From PWPR01 sp964497955 (GTDB taxonomy: Bacteria > Bacillota > UBA994 > PWPR01), in assembly GCA_964497955.1 (NCBI GenBank), contig CAZCFQ010000009.1, positions 1-32,759 on the forward strand: a stretch of 32,759 nt of DNA, written 5' to 3'. Of the stretch, positions 22,820-31,901 are shown piece by piece. Positions within the stretch are counted from its first letter, which is position 1. Each line of letters begins with the position of its first letter. A program made the position numbers and the translations under genes. The notes beneath the pieces were generated by a model. That model did no database searches and had not been told where the DNA came from. It saw nothing but the letters and a program-made list of their open reading frames with translations.

Positions 22820-25060
22820 TTGAAAATAGCTAATATTATTGTAAACATTAGCCATAGTGACTTAGACAGGGTTTTTGATTATATAATTCCCAAAAATTTG
22901 ACTGTTAAAGTAGGTATGGAAGTAGAAGTGCCTTTTGGTAATCAAAAAATAACTGGCTATGTAGTAGATATTTCAGCTCAAACAGAAGTTAATGATTCAA
23001 GATTAAAAAAAATTATTAGAATTTTGCATGATGGTGAAATATTTCTTGATTTTGAGCAGATTAAACTAGCTAAAATAATTGCAGATTACTACCTATATCC
23101 GCTTACTGCTACTTTAAATACAATGGTGCCAGGTGGATTAACTGGCTACAGTAGGTCAGTTAGCATTAGAAAGAGAAGAAGAGCTTTTCTAGTTGACAAT
23201 GCAGATTTAAGTAAAATTAGATCTAATGCATATAAACAAATGGAAATAATTCAACTTTTAAAAGAAAACAATAATTTAGAATTAAAAAAACTCAAAAAAC
23301 TTGCTAGTTTAAATTCCTATAATGCTGTATATAGTTTAAAAGAAAAAGGGATAATAACCGTAAAGGAAACTGAATATTTAAGAAAGCCATTAGTAAGAGA
23401 TTTGAATATAGCAAAAAGTAACTATGAACTAAATGCTGATCAAAAGAGGGTTAGTAAAAGAATCAGAGGATTAATTGAAAAAGATAGATTTGAAGAGGTT
23501 TTATTGTTTGGGGTAACTGGTAGTGGAAAAACCGATATTTATATTAATGCAATTAAAAACTGTATTAAAATGAATAAACAAGCAATATTATTAATTCCAG
23601 AAATTGCATTAACATCTCAGATTGTTTCTAGGTTGCAAGAATATTTTAAAAACAGAATAGCAGTTATGCATAGTAACTTAAGTATTGGTGAGCGGTATGA
23701 TGAGTGGAGAAGAATTCATAAAGGAGATGTTGATGTGGTTGTGGGTGCAAGAAGTGCAGTTTTTGCACCTTTAGAGAGGCTTGGAATAATAATAATTGAC
23801 GAAGAGCATGAACATACTTATAAACAAGAGTCTGGTTTAAGATATGATGCTAAAAAGGTTGCAAAATGGAGAGCAGAGTTAACAAATGGGCTGCTAATTT
23901 TAGGTAGCGCAACTCCTTCAATACGAAGCTACTATAAAGCAAATGAAGGAAATAGCCACTTGTTAAAGCTACCAGCTAGAGTCAAGCATTTACCTATGCC
24001 TAAATACACAATAGTGGATATGAGAGAAGAGTATAAAAAGGGTTATAAAGGATTAATAAGTATAACTTTGAAAGAAAAAATAGAAGAACAATTATTTACT
24101 TTAAACAAAAAAGTTCTTCTTTTACTGAATAGAAGAGGCTTTTCATATCAATTTATATGTTCTAATTGTGGGAAAGTTGTGAAGTGTCCTCATTGTGACA
24201 TTGCATTAACATATCATAAAGATAATAATTCCTTAAAGTGTCACTATTGTAATTATCATCAAAATTATATAAACAAATGTGATATTTGTGGATCTGATCT
24301 TATTCCGTTAGGTGAAGGTATTCAAAAGGCAGAAGAAGAATTAAAAGATTTATTTCCAAAAACAGAGATTATAAGAATGGACTCTGATAGTACAAAAGGG
24401 AAGAATTCTCACATTAATTTTTTAAATAGATTTAGAAATAGTAATAGATCTATTCTACTAGGAACTCAAATGATTGCTAAAGGATTAGATATTAAGGGTG
24501 TTAATCTTGTGGGTATTATTAATGCTGATACATCCTTAAATCTTCCAGATTATACTTCTGATGAAAAAACATTTCAGCTTATTACGCAAGTTTCTGGAAG
24601 GTCAGGAAGAGAAGATATACAAGGTGAAGTAGTATTACAGACATACGCTCCAGAAAACAAAATAATTGAGTTGGGTTGTAACCAAGATTATGAATCCTTT
24701 TATAAAATTGAGATTACTCATAGAAAAAGAATGCAATATCCTCCTTTTACTCAACTTATTAGAATCATTAGCATTCATGAGAGAGAAAAAGTAGCTTATA
24801 GGGCTTCAAAGTTTATTGAAAATAATTTAAAAAAGATAGATGGAGCTTTTGAAATACTTGGTCCAGCACCTGCTCCTATTAGTAAAATTAGAAATAAATT
24901 TAGATGGCATATAATAATTAAAAATTTTATTAGAGAAAACACTGAAAGTACTATAAAATATAAAATAGATGAGATAATTAAAGATTTAAGAAAAAGAGGG
25001 CAGGCATTAGAAAAACCAATGTCTGTAATAATAGATATCGATCCTCAAAGTATTATGTAA
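22820..25060 (+). CDS. priA: Primosomal protein N' (replication restart helicase PriA)
   Basis: PriA recognises abandoned replication forks and reloads the replicative helicase; it is a 3'-to-5' DNA helicase. The 746-residue protein has an N-terminal fork-binding domain, the Walker A G231-V-T-G-S-G-K-T238, the DEAH-type box D327-E-E-H330, and a zinc-binding module with eight Cys (447, 450, 456, 459, 474, 477, 487, 490), then the helicase motif R-S-G-R. All key residues are intact. It starts with TTG at 22820, supported by AAGGAGG 10 nt upstream and by alignment of the M-K-I-A-N-I-I-V N-terminus. Confidence 0.97.
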   Translation: MKIANIIVNISHSDLDRVFDYIIPKNLTVKVGMEVEVPFGNQKITGYVVDISAQTEVNDSRLKKIIRILHDGEIFLDFEQIKLAKIIADYYLYPLTATLNTMVPGGLTGYSRSVSIRKRRRAFLVDNADLSKIRSNAYKQMEIIQLLKENNNLELKKLKKLASLNSYNAVYSLKEKGIITVKETEYLRKPLVRDLNIAKSNYELNADQKRVSKRIRGLIEKDRFEEVLLFGVTGSGKTDIYINAIKNCIKMNKQAILLIPEIALTSQIVSRLQEYFKNRIAVMHSNLSIGERYDEWRRIHKGDVDVVVGARSAVFAPLERLGIIIIDEEHEHTYKQESGLRYDAKKVAKWRAELTNGLLILGSATPSIRSYYKANEGNSHLLKLPARVKHLPMPKYTIVDMREEYKKGYKGLISITLKEKIEEQLFTLNKKVLLLLNRRGFSYQFICSNCGKVVKCPHCDIALTYHKDNNSLKCHYCNYHQNYINKCDICGSDLIPLGEGIQKAEEELKDLFPKTEIIRMDSDSTKGKNSHINFLNRFRNSNRSILLGTQMIAKGLDIKGVNLVGIINADTSLNLPDYTSDEKTFQLITQVSGRSGREDIQGEVVLQTYAPENKIIELGCNQDYESFYKIEITHRKRMQYPPFTQLIRIISIHEREKVAYRASKFIENNLKKIDGAFEILGPAPAPISKIRNKFRWHIIIKNFIRENTESTIKYKIDEIIKDLRKRGQALEKPMSVIIDIDPQSIM

Positions 25061-25072
25061 AGGAGAATCAAT

Positions 25073-25594
25073 ATGGCATATAGAGAAGTAAGAAAAGATG
25101 GAGACCCTGTTCTTAGGAAAAAAGCAAATGAAGTAAAAAAATATGGCAAATGGGTAAATAGACTTTTAGAGGATATGGAAGAAACTATGGAACTAGCAAA
25201 GGGAATAGGCTTAGCTGCTCCTCAAATAGGTGTTAGCAAAAGAATAATTGTAATCAATTATGAAGATAAAACATATAAACTTATAAATCCAGAAATAATT
25301 ATACAAGAAGGCCAAACTACAGAAATAGAAGGATGTTTAAGCGTACCTGGTATGTTAGGCACTGTTAAAAGAGCCAAAAGTGTTGTTGTAAAAGCACTTA
25401 ATGAAAATCAAGATGAAGTAGAAATAGAAGCAGAAGGTATGTTAGCAGTAGTCTTACAGCATGAAATAGATCATTTAGATGGAATACTTTATACTGATAT
25501 AGCTATGGAAGTTTTCAATGAAGATGAGTTAGAGATTGAAGATGAAGATACTAAAAATATGAATCCTGAAGAAAATGACAGGAAGTTTAATTAA
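25073..25594 (+). CDS. def: Peptide deformylase
   Basis: Deformylase removes the N-formyl group from nascent proteins. The 173-residue metalloenzyme has all three family motifs: G-I-G46-L-A-A-P-Q-I-G, E-G-C88-L-S-V-P-G and Q-H130-E-I-D-H134, where Cys and the two His bind the metal. The C-terminal ~25 residues form an acidic tail (E-D-E-L-E-I-E-D-E-D) beyond the catalytic fold. The stop overlaps the fmt start (TAATG), coupling the enzyme that removes formyl to the one that adds it to initiator tRNA. Confidence 0.97.
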   Translation: MAYREVRKDGDPVLRKKANEVKKYGKWVNRLLEDMEETMELAKGIGLAAPQIGVSKRIIVINYEDKTYKLINPEIIIQEGQTTEIEGCLSVPGMLGTVKRAKSVVVKALNENQDEVEIEAEGMLAVVLQHEIDHLDGILYTDIAMEVFNEDELEIEDEDTKNMNPEENDRKFN

Positions 25595-26517
25595 TGAAAA
25601 GAATAGTTTTTATGGGAACACCTGAGTTTGCAATACCATGTTTAGAATCTTTAATAGATAGATATGAAGTTTTATTGGTCGTATCTCAACCAGATAGACC
25701 AAGTGGAAGAGGTCGTAAGATTAAACCAACACCTATAAAAGAAGTAGCTTTAGAACATAGTATTAATGTTTTCCAACCTGAAAATATCAATAGTCAGAAT
25801 AGTTTCAAAAAATTATCAAAACTAGATGCCGATTTTTATGTAGTTGTTGCATATGGTCAAATTATTTCTCAAGAGATATTAAATTTGCCTAAAGAAGCAA
25901 CTATTAATGTTCATGCTTCACTATTACCTAAATATAGGGGAGGAGCACCAATTCATAGAGCAATACTTGATGGGAAAACAAAAACGGGTGTTACAACGAT
26001 GTTGGTTGAAAGAGGATTAGATACTGGGCCTATTTTGATGCAAAAAACTATAGAAATAAATGCCCAACATACAACTGGAGATTTACACGATTTATTAGCA
26101 GTAAAGGGTGCAAAACTTTTAGTTGAAACTATAGAGAATTTTTACAGTATTACACCAAAAAAACAATGTAATCTTGATTCTACATATGCTAAGCTATTAG
26201 AAAGTGAAGATAGAGTTATAGATTGGTCAAACTCTGGAGAAGCAATATTTAATCAAATAAGAGGTTTAAACCCTTGGCCATTAGCATATACTCACTTTAA
26301 AAATAAAAGACTTATAATAACAAAGTCAGAAAAAGTTAAAGCAACTAAAGGTGTTGGAGGAGAAATTATTGGTATAGATGAGAATGGACCTGTTGTAAAG
26401 GCTGGTAATGATACAGCTTTAATTTTACTAGAAGTGAAGCCTCAAGGAAAATCAGCTATGACAGGTGATGATTTTTTAAGAGGGTATCAATTAGACTTAG
26501 GAGACAGATTAAAATAA
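25594..26517 (+). CDS. fmt: Methionyl-tRNA formyltransferase
   Basis: Fmt formylates Met-tRNA(fMet) with 10-formyltetrahydrofolate, preparing it for initiation. The 307-residue protein has the N-terminal M-G-T-P-E-F-A motif, the S-Q-P-D-R-P-S-G-R-G-R loop, the catalytic-site H107-A-S-L-L-P-K-Y-R-G-G-A-P-I block, and the C-terminal OB-like domain beginning around residue 205 with N-Q-I-R-G-L-N-P-W-P. It is translationally coupled to def. Confidence 0.97.
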   Translation: MKRIVFMGTPEFAIPCLESLIDRYEVLLVVSQPDRPSGRGRKIKPTPIKEVALEHSINVFQPENINSQNSFKKLSKLDADFYVVVAYGQIISQEILNLPKEATINVHASLLPKYRGGAPIHRAILDGKTKTGVTTMLVERGLDTGPILMQKTIEINAQHTTGDLHDLLAVKGAKLLVETIENFYSITPKKQCNLDSTYAKLLESEDRVIDWSNSGEAIFNQIRGLNPWPLAYTHFKNKRLIITKSEKVKATKGVGGEIIGIDENGPVVKAGNDTALILLEVKPQGKSAMTGDDFLRGYQLDLGDRLK

Positions 26518-26535
26518 GATAGGAAGGTGAATAAT

Positions 26536-27210
26536 ATGTATTGGGGTTCATATATGATATATATTTTACCAGCATTATTATTATCACTTTTTGCTCAATC
26601 AAAAGTGAAATCAGCTTATGCAAAATATTCTCGAGTAAGAGCTAGTTCGAATTTAACTGGTGCAGATATCGCAAAGAGAATATTAATGAATGCAAGTATA
26701 AATGATGTAAATATTGGAAGAGTAAGTGGCCAATTAACTGACCACTATGACCCAAGAAAAAAAACGATAAATTTATCAAATGATATTTATAATGGCAATA
26801 CAATTGCAGCTTATGGTATTGCTGCACATGAAGCTGGACATGTATTACAGCACTATCAAGGTTATGGTCCTATAAAATTACGTAATGCAATAGTACCAGT
26901 AGTGCAAATAAGTTCAAAAGCAGCCATACCTATGTTTTTTTTAGGGATGATAATAAATGCAGGTGGGTTTATGACTTTAGGTATTGTTTTGTTTTCTGGA
27001 GTTGTTATATTCCATTTAGTGACTTTACCAGTTGAATTCAACGCATCAAAAAGAGCTATTAGTGTTTTACAAAACGATGGTTATCTTTCAAGGACAGAGA
27101 TAAGTGGTGTAAAAGAAGTACTTACAGCTGCTGCTTTAACTTATGTTGCTTCAGCTGTTATGGCTGCGATGCAGTTATTACGACTATTAGCACTTTCTAG
27201 GAGAAGATAA
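26536..27210 (+). CDS. Membrane zinc metallopeptidase (YugP family)
   Basis: This is a predicted integral membrane zinc peptidase of the neutral-metallopeptidase/YugP type; its substrate is not known. The 224-residue protein has an N-terminal hydrophobic segment (about 4-20), the active-site H98-E-A-G-H102 in A-A-H-E-A-G-H, two further membrane segments (about 118-160), an L-P-V-E-F-N-A-S motif that likely supplies the third ligand, and a hydrophobic C-terminus. I start at ATG 26536, behind GGAAGGTGA (26522-26530); the GTG at 26527 falls inside that site. The gene is commonly found between fmt and rsmB in Clostridia, and its stop overlaps the rsmB start. Confidence 0.88.
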   Translation: MYWGSYMIYILPALLLSLFAQSKVKSAYAKYSRVRASSNLTGADIAKRILMNASINDVNIGRVSGQLTDHYDPRKKTINLSNDIYNGNTIAAYGIAAHEAGHVLQHYQGYGPIKLRNAIVPVVQISSKAAIPMFFLGMIINAGGFMTLGIVLFSGVVIFHLVTLPVEFNASKRAISVLQNDGYLSRTEISGVKEVLTAAALTYVASAVMAAMQLLRLLALSRRR

Positions 27211-28484
27211 TGAATTTTAGGGTGTTTGTTTATAATGTGTTGCTGGCAATTGAGCAGCAGCACATTTTTGTCAATGATTACTTAAAAGACAACAATGATT
27301 TCAATAATATGAATATTAAAGACCAGTCTTTAGCGTATAATATAATTTATGGGGTCATACAAAATAAGTTGTTGTTAGATTATCAAATAGATCAGTTTTT
27401 ATCAAAACCTAAAAGGCTATCAATTAAAGCAAGAGTAATTCTTAGGATGGTTGCATATCAATCGATTTTTCTAGATACAATTCCAAATCATGCGAATTGC
27501 TCAAGTGCTGTAGACATTGCAAAAATTAAAAGATTAGGCAAACTTTCGGGTTTGATTAATGCAGTCAGTAGGAAAATTGTTAAAATAAAATTTGATAAGA
27601 TAAAGTTGCCGGATGAAAAGGATTTAGCATTTTATCTATCAATTAAATATTCTCATCCTAAATGGTTAGTAAAAAAATGGCTTAACCAAAGAGGGACTGA
27701 AAACACTGTTAAAACATTAGAGATTAACAACAAAGTTATACCTACTACTGTCAGAGTTAATCCTACAAAAATAACATTAGAAAAAGCAAAAAAAGTTTTA
27801 ATAGATAATGGACTCAAAACTTTTAAAGTTGAGTTAACTCCAGAAATAGCTTTTAATGTAGATAAAGGTAGTGTTTTTAAAACAGATTTATTTAAAAGTG
27901 GTAAAATAACAATACAAGATCAAGGAGCAATAAAAGCGTGTATTCTATTAAATCCAAAAAGTGGTGAACGAGTATTAGATATGTGTAGTGCTCCTGGAGG
28001 TAAAACTGCTTTGATTGGTAATTTATCTAATAATGAATGTGATTTGTATGCCTTTGATGTGAACAAAGAAAGGTTAAATGATGTAGAAAAGATTTGTAAG
28101 CGGATGGATGTTAAAGCTAAAATTATTAAAGGTGATTCAGCTAATATTACAAATAAAGAATACGGTTATTTTGATAAAGTATTGTTAGACGCTCCTTGTA
28201 CAGGATTGGGAACAATCAGAACAAAACCAGAAGTTAGATGGTATCGTAATAGAGAAGATATCTTAAAAGTAACACCACTTCAAAAAGAGTTGCTTAGTAA
28301 TGGATTAAAGCTATTAGATAAGAATGGCATATTAGTTTATGTAACTTGTTCTAATGAAAGAGAAGAGACGTTTGATATCATAGAAACATTTAGTGAGATA
28401 GAAATAATTAAGAGTATACAGTTATACCCATTTAAGTTTAACACGGAGGGTTTTTTTATAGCTGTCATAAAGAGAAGGGGTTAA
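27210..28484 (+). CDS. rsmB: 16S rRNA (cytosine-967-C5)-methyltransferase RsmB
   Basis: RsmB (Sun) methylates C5 of C967 in 16S rRNA using SAM. The 424-residue protein combines an N-terminal NusB-like helical RNA-binding domain (residues about 1-135) with a C-terminal Rossmann methyltransferase. The latter has the SAM motif D-M-C-S-A-P-G-G-K-T, the D-A-P-C330-T-G-L-G motif, and the nucleophile C380 in V-T-C-S-N-E. Both Cys of the m5C family are present. It starts within the metallopeptidase stop (TAATG). Confidence 0.95.
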   Translation: MNFRVFVYNVLLAIEQQHIFVNDYLKDNNDFNNMNIKDQSLAYNIIYGVIQNKLLLDYQIDQFLSKPKRLSIKARVILRMVAYQSIFLDTIPNHANCSSAVDIAKIKRLGKLSGLINAVSRKIVKIKFDKIKLPDEKDLAFYLSIKYSHPKWLVKKWLNQRGTENTVKTLEINNKVIPTTVRVNPTKITLEKAKKVLIDNGLKTFKVELTPEIAFNVDKGSVFKTDLFKSGKITIQDQGAIKACILLNPKSGERVLDMCSAPGGKTALIGNLSNNECDLYAFDVNKERLNDVEKICKRMDVKAKIIKGDSANITNKEYGYFDKVLLDAPCTGLGTIRTKPEVRWYRNREDILKVTPLQKELLSNGLKLLDKNGILVYVTCSNEREETFDIIETFSEIEIIKSIQLYPFKFNTEGFFIAVIKRRG

Positions 28485-28485
28485 T

Positions 28486-29520
28486 TTGAATAAACAAGAC
28501 TTGTTGTCAAAAAGCAAAGAAGAATTAATAGAAATTTTAAGAAAATTTAATGAACCAAAGTTTAGAGCTAACCAAATTAGAGATTGGATGGTAGAAAGAT
28601 ATACGTCTGATTTTTCTAAAATGCGTAACATACCCAAAGAGCTTCGAGCAAAACTTGAAAAAGGCTACTCAGCTTATCCATTAGAAGTAATGGATGTTCA
28701 GTATGCAAACGATGGTACAATAAAGTTTGCATCAAAGACATTAGACGAACAAATCGTTGAGACTGTTATTATGAAGTATCACTATGGATATAGTGTTTGT
28801 GTTTCAAGTCAAATTGGATGTGCGATGGAATGTGTTTTCTGTGCTTCTGCAAAAGGAGGATTAGTAAGAAATTTAACTTCTGATGAAATAGTCGCACAAA
28901 TATTACTTGCCCAACAATTAATAGACCAAAGAGTAAGTAATGTTGTATTTATGGGCATGGGAGAGCCATTAAATAACTACAACAACTTATTATTGTTCTT
29001 GGAACAATGTAGAGACGAAGAGTGGGGGTTAGTTATTGGTATGCGTAGCATAACGGTATCTACAAGTGGTCTAGTCCCACAAATAAGGCAATTAGCTTTA
29101 GAGGGTTACCAAGTAACTCTAGCAGTATCTTTACATGCTCCAAACGATAAGATTCGAACAAGGCTTATGCCTATTGCAAGCAAATATTCAATTCATGATA
29201 TATTAGATGCATGTAGATTCTATACTGAAAAAACAGGTAGAAGGGTTACTTATGAGTATTTAATGATTAAAGATATGAATAGTAGTTTAGCAAATGCTAA
29301 AGAGTTAGCTAACTTATTAAGAAAACATATAGCTCATATAAACCTTATTCCATATAATCCAGTTGATTTTCTTCCTTGGGAAACTCCTAGTCAAGAAGAT
29401 ATGTTAAAGTTTGCAAATACTTTAAAAAGTGCTGGAGTAACAGTAACTATTAGAAGAGAACTAGGATCAGAGATTGATGCTGCATGTGGTCAGCTAAGAA
29501 ACAAAAAATCATTAATCTGA
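28486..29520 (+). CDS. rlmN: Dual-specificity 23S rRNA/tRNA adenine-C2 methyltransferase RlmN
   Basis: RlmN is a radical-SAM enzyme that methylates C2 of A2503 in 23S rRNA and of A37 in some tRNAs. The 344-residue protein has the radical-SAM cluster motif C112-x3-C116-x2-C119, the G-M-G-E-P-L-N-N-Y motif, and C334 near the C-terminus, which with the second conserved Cys forms the methyl-transfer mechanism. It lacks any sign of being Cfr, for which A2503-C8 methylation would confer resistance: context and sequence match the housekeeping type. The start is TTG 28486, one base after the rsmB stop, behind AGAAGGGG. Confidence 0.96.
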   Translation: MNKQDLLSKSKEELIEILRKFNEPKFRANQIRDWMVERYTSDFSKMRNIPKELRAKLEKGYSAYPLEVMDVQYANDGTIKFASKTLDEQIVETVIMKYHYGYSVCVSSQIGCAMECVFCASAKGGLVRNLTSDEIVAQILLAQQLIDQRVSNVVFMGMGEPLNNYNNLLLFLEQCRDEEWGLVIGMRSITVSTSGLVPQIRQLALEGYQVTLAVSLHAPNDKIRTRLMPIASKYSIHDILDACRFYTEKTGRRVTYEYLMIKDMNSSLANAKELANLLRKHIAHINLIPYNPVDFLPWETPSQEDMLKFANTLKSAGVTVTIRRELGSEIDAACGQLRNKKSLI

Positions 29521-29534
29521 GGAGATGAAATATT

Positions 29535-30293
29535 ATGATCTCAAAAATAGAGAAGCTTTCAGAAAAAGGTCTTGTCAGAACTAAAAATGAAGATAATATT
29601 ATTACCTTTGACTTTATACATAAAAATGAAAATTGGCATTGCCTTGCAGTAGCTGATGGTGTAGGAGGTCATAATGCAGGTGATTTAGCAAGCTCTTTAG
29701 TTGTTGATAAGTTAAAAGAGTTAATAATTTCTGATTTTGATTCTCAACAAGTAAATGTAATAATAGAAAAAACTATAAACAAAATTAATAATATTATATA
29801 TAAAAAGTCTTTGGAAAATCAAAAGTATAAAGGCATGGGTACGACTATAACAATGGCCTTAATTAATAAAAATATTCTACATATAGGACATGTCGGAGAT
29901 AGTCGAGCTTATTTATTAAGAGATTATAAGTTGGACCTGTTAACGCAAGACCATTCAATAGTTGGAGAATTAGTGAAACAAGGTAAGATAAGCAAAAAAG
30001 AAGCTATGACTCATCCTCGTAAAAATATTATTTTACAAGCGGTTGGTTTAGAAGAAAATTTAAGGGTAGATTATATTAGAAAGAAGCTTATCGATAAAGA
30101 TATTTTAATTTTGTGTACAGATGGGTTTAGTGATTTGATTACAGAAGAAGAAATTGAAGAAACCTTTAAAAATAGTGAATCAGAAGTTATTAATAATTTG
30201 AAAGAAGTTATTATCAAAAGAGGAGCTCATGATAATTACAGTATAATAATTGTAAAATGGTTTGAAGGAGAGTGTGAAAATGAAAATAATTGA
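29535..30293 (+). CDS. prpC: PP2C-type Ser/Thr protein phosphatase (Stp/PrpC)
   Basis: This metal-dependent phosphatase reverses phosphorylation by the kinase encoded next. The 252-residue protein shows the PP2C motifs S-x-x-G-x-V-R-x-x-N-E-D-N near the N-terminus, A-D41-G-V-G-G-H, G-M-G-T-T, H-V-G-D-S-R-A-Y, L-T-Q-D-H-S, and a C-terminal C-T-D-G-F-S-D-L motif plus D-N-Y-S. Metal-binding aspartates are intact. It overlaps the kinase gene by 14 nt, so the pair is co-translated. Confidence 0.95.
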   Translation: MISKIEKLSEKGLVRTKNEDNIITFDFIHKNENWHCLAVADGVGGHNAGDLASSLVVDKLKELIISDFDSQQVNVIIEKTINKINNIIYKKSLENQKYKGMGTTITMALINKNILHIGHVGDSRAYLLRDYKLDLLTQDHSIVGELVKQGKISKKEAMTHPRKNIILQAVGLEENLRVDYIRKKLIDKDILILCTDGFSDLITEEEIEETFKNSESEVINNLKEVIIKRGAHDNYSIIIVKWFEGECENENN

Positions 30294-31890
30294 CACTACT
30301 CTTAATGACAGATACTATATTCTTGAAAAAATAGGTAGTGGAGGAATGGCTACAGTTTACAAGGCAAAAGACACTATGCTGGATAGAATTGTTGCTGTCA
30401 AGGTATTGCATCCTTCTCATTTAGATGATGAAGATTCAGTTAGAAAGTTTAGGAGAGAAGCAAGAGCAGCTGGATCTCTATCTCATTATAATATTGTAGG
30501 AGTCTTTGATGTAGGTTTGCATCAAGAAATTCACTACATTGTTATGGAGTTAGCTGAAGGTAGGACTTTAAAAGAATATATAAATGAAAAAGGCAAATTA
30601 AGTGAAGAAGAAACAATTGAAATAACATTACAAATTTGTAATGCATTAAGTCATGCTCATAAAAATGGCGTAATCCATCGTGATATAAAACCACAAAATA
30701 TAATACTAAATAATGAAGGTAATGCAAAGGTAGCAGATTTTGGAATAGCAAGAGCAGTTTCAACTGATACATTAACTAAAACTGAGGATATTTATGGTTC
30801 AGTTAGATATTTTTCACCTGAACAAGCAGGCGGTGAGAATGTTGATCATAGAACAGATATGTATAGTTTAGGGATTGTAATGTTTGAGATGCTTACTGGT
30901 GAGTTACCATATAAAGGCGAAACACCAATTGAATGGGCTCTAAAACATATTAATGAAAAGCCAAATTCAATCAAAAATGTTTTACCTGAAATAGCTGATG
31001 ATTTAGCAAATATAGTTATGAAGACTTTGGCAAAAAATCCAGCTGATAGATTTGAAACTATTGACGAACTAGCATATTATCTAAAAAAATACAAACAAGG
31101 GATGCCTGTTAAAATTGAAAAACCAAGAATTATTAAACCTAAAACTGAAAAAGATAATAAAATTATGAACAGCAAACAAAAAGTTTTATTTACTGTTTTA
31201 ATTGTTGCTTTTATAGGTGTTTTAGTTTTTTGGGGAATTCAATGGTTTGAAGATTATACAACTGTACCAGAAGTTACCGTCCCACAATTAGTTGGAAAAC
31301 ATATTGACCAAGCAGAAACAGAGTTAGAGTCATTAGGGTTAGTAGCAGAGTATTCTATTAGACAGTCTCATCCTACTATTGAAGAAGATCATGTTATTAG
31401 GCATAATCCTGAAGCAGGAGTAACAGTTAAAAGGGGAAGAACAATTACCATAACTGTAAGTGAAGGTGTAGGTTATGAAAACATACCTGATATAACAGGA
31501 TTTACATTAAGTGATGCAGAAGAAGCACTTCAAAAATTGGGTTTTGAAATAGGTGAAGTGAACGAAGAGTATCATTCAGAAGTTGATGAAGGTAATATTA
31601 TAGATATTAATCCACGACCAGGAACTGAAGTTAAAGTAGGAACAGTAGTAGACTTAATAGTTAGTTTGGGTCAAGATGAAGATACTGTCAGAGTGCCTGA
31701 AATTGTAGGAATGACAAAATTTAGTGCCCAACAAGAATTAACAGATGCAGGTTTAGAGGTAGGAAAAATATCCGAAAGTAGATCATACGAACCAGCAGAT
31801 ACTGTTATTAGTCAGAGTGTGCGTCCAGGCATTAATGTGTTACCTGGCACCCCTATAGATTTTGTAGTTAGTGATGGTAGAGAACCATAA
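30280..31890 (+). CDS. prkC: PASTA-domain Ser/Thr protein kinase (PrkC/StkP type)
   Basis: This membrane Ser/Thr kinase senses muropeptides or lipid II through extracellular PASTA domains and controls wall synthesis, division or spore germination in relatives. The 536-residue chain has a Hanks-type kinase domain (about 12-275: glycine loop G19-S-G-G, K41, H133-R-D135-I-K-P-Q-N, D153-F-G), a basic linker, one membrane span at about 301-321, and three PASTA repeats (about 327-395, 397-463, 467-533) to the end. I prefer ATG 30280, 9 nt after AGGAG; a longer in-frame ATG at 30262 lies before that site. prpC-prkC-rsgA is the Bacillota order. Confidence 0.96.
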   Translation: MKIIDTTLNDRYYILEKIGSGGMATVYKAKDTMLDRIVAVKVLHPSHLDDEDSVRKFRREARAAGSLSHYNIVGVFDVGLHQEIHYIVMELAEGRTLKEYINEKGKLSEEETIEITLQICNALSHAHKNGVIHRDIKPQNIILNNEGNAKVADFGIARAVSTDTLTKTEDIYGSVRYFSPEQAGGENVDHRTDMYSLGIVMFEMLTGELPYKGETPIEWALKHINEKPNSIKNVLPEIADDLANIVMKTLAKNPADRFETIDELAYYLKKYKQGMPVKIEKPRIIKPKTEKDNKIMNSKQKVLFTVLIVAFIGVLVFWGIQWFEDYTTVPEVTVPQLVGKHIDQAETELESLGLVAEYSIRQSHPTIEEDHVIRHNPEAGVTVKRGRTITITVSEGVGYENIPDITGFTLSDAEEALQKLGFEIGEVNEEYHSEVDEGNIIDINPRPGTEVKVGTVVDLIVSLGQDEDTVRVPEIVGMTKFSAQQELTDAGLEVGKISESRSYEPADTVISQSVRPGINVLPGTPIDFVVSDGREP

Positions 31891-31901
31891 AAGGAGAGTG
31901 T

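Noticed and set aside
28486..29520. Cfr-type resistance methyltransferase
   Set aside because: Gene order (rsmB upstream, prpC-prkC downstream) and sequence fit the housekeeping RlmN; nothing suggests Cfr.
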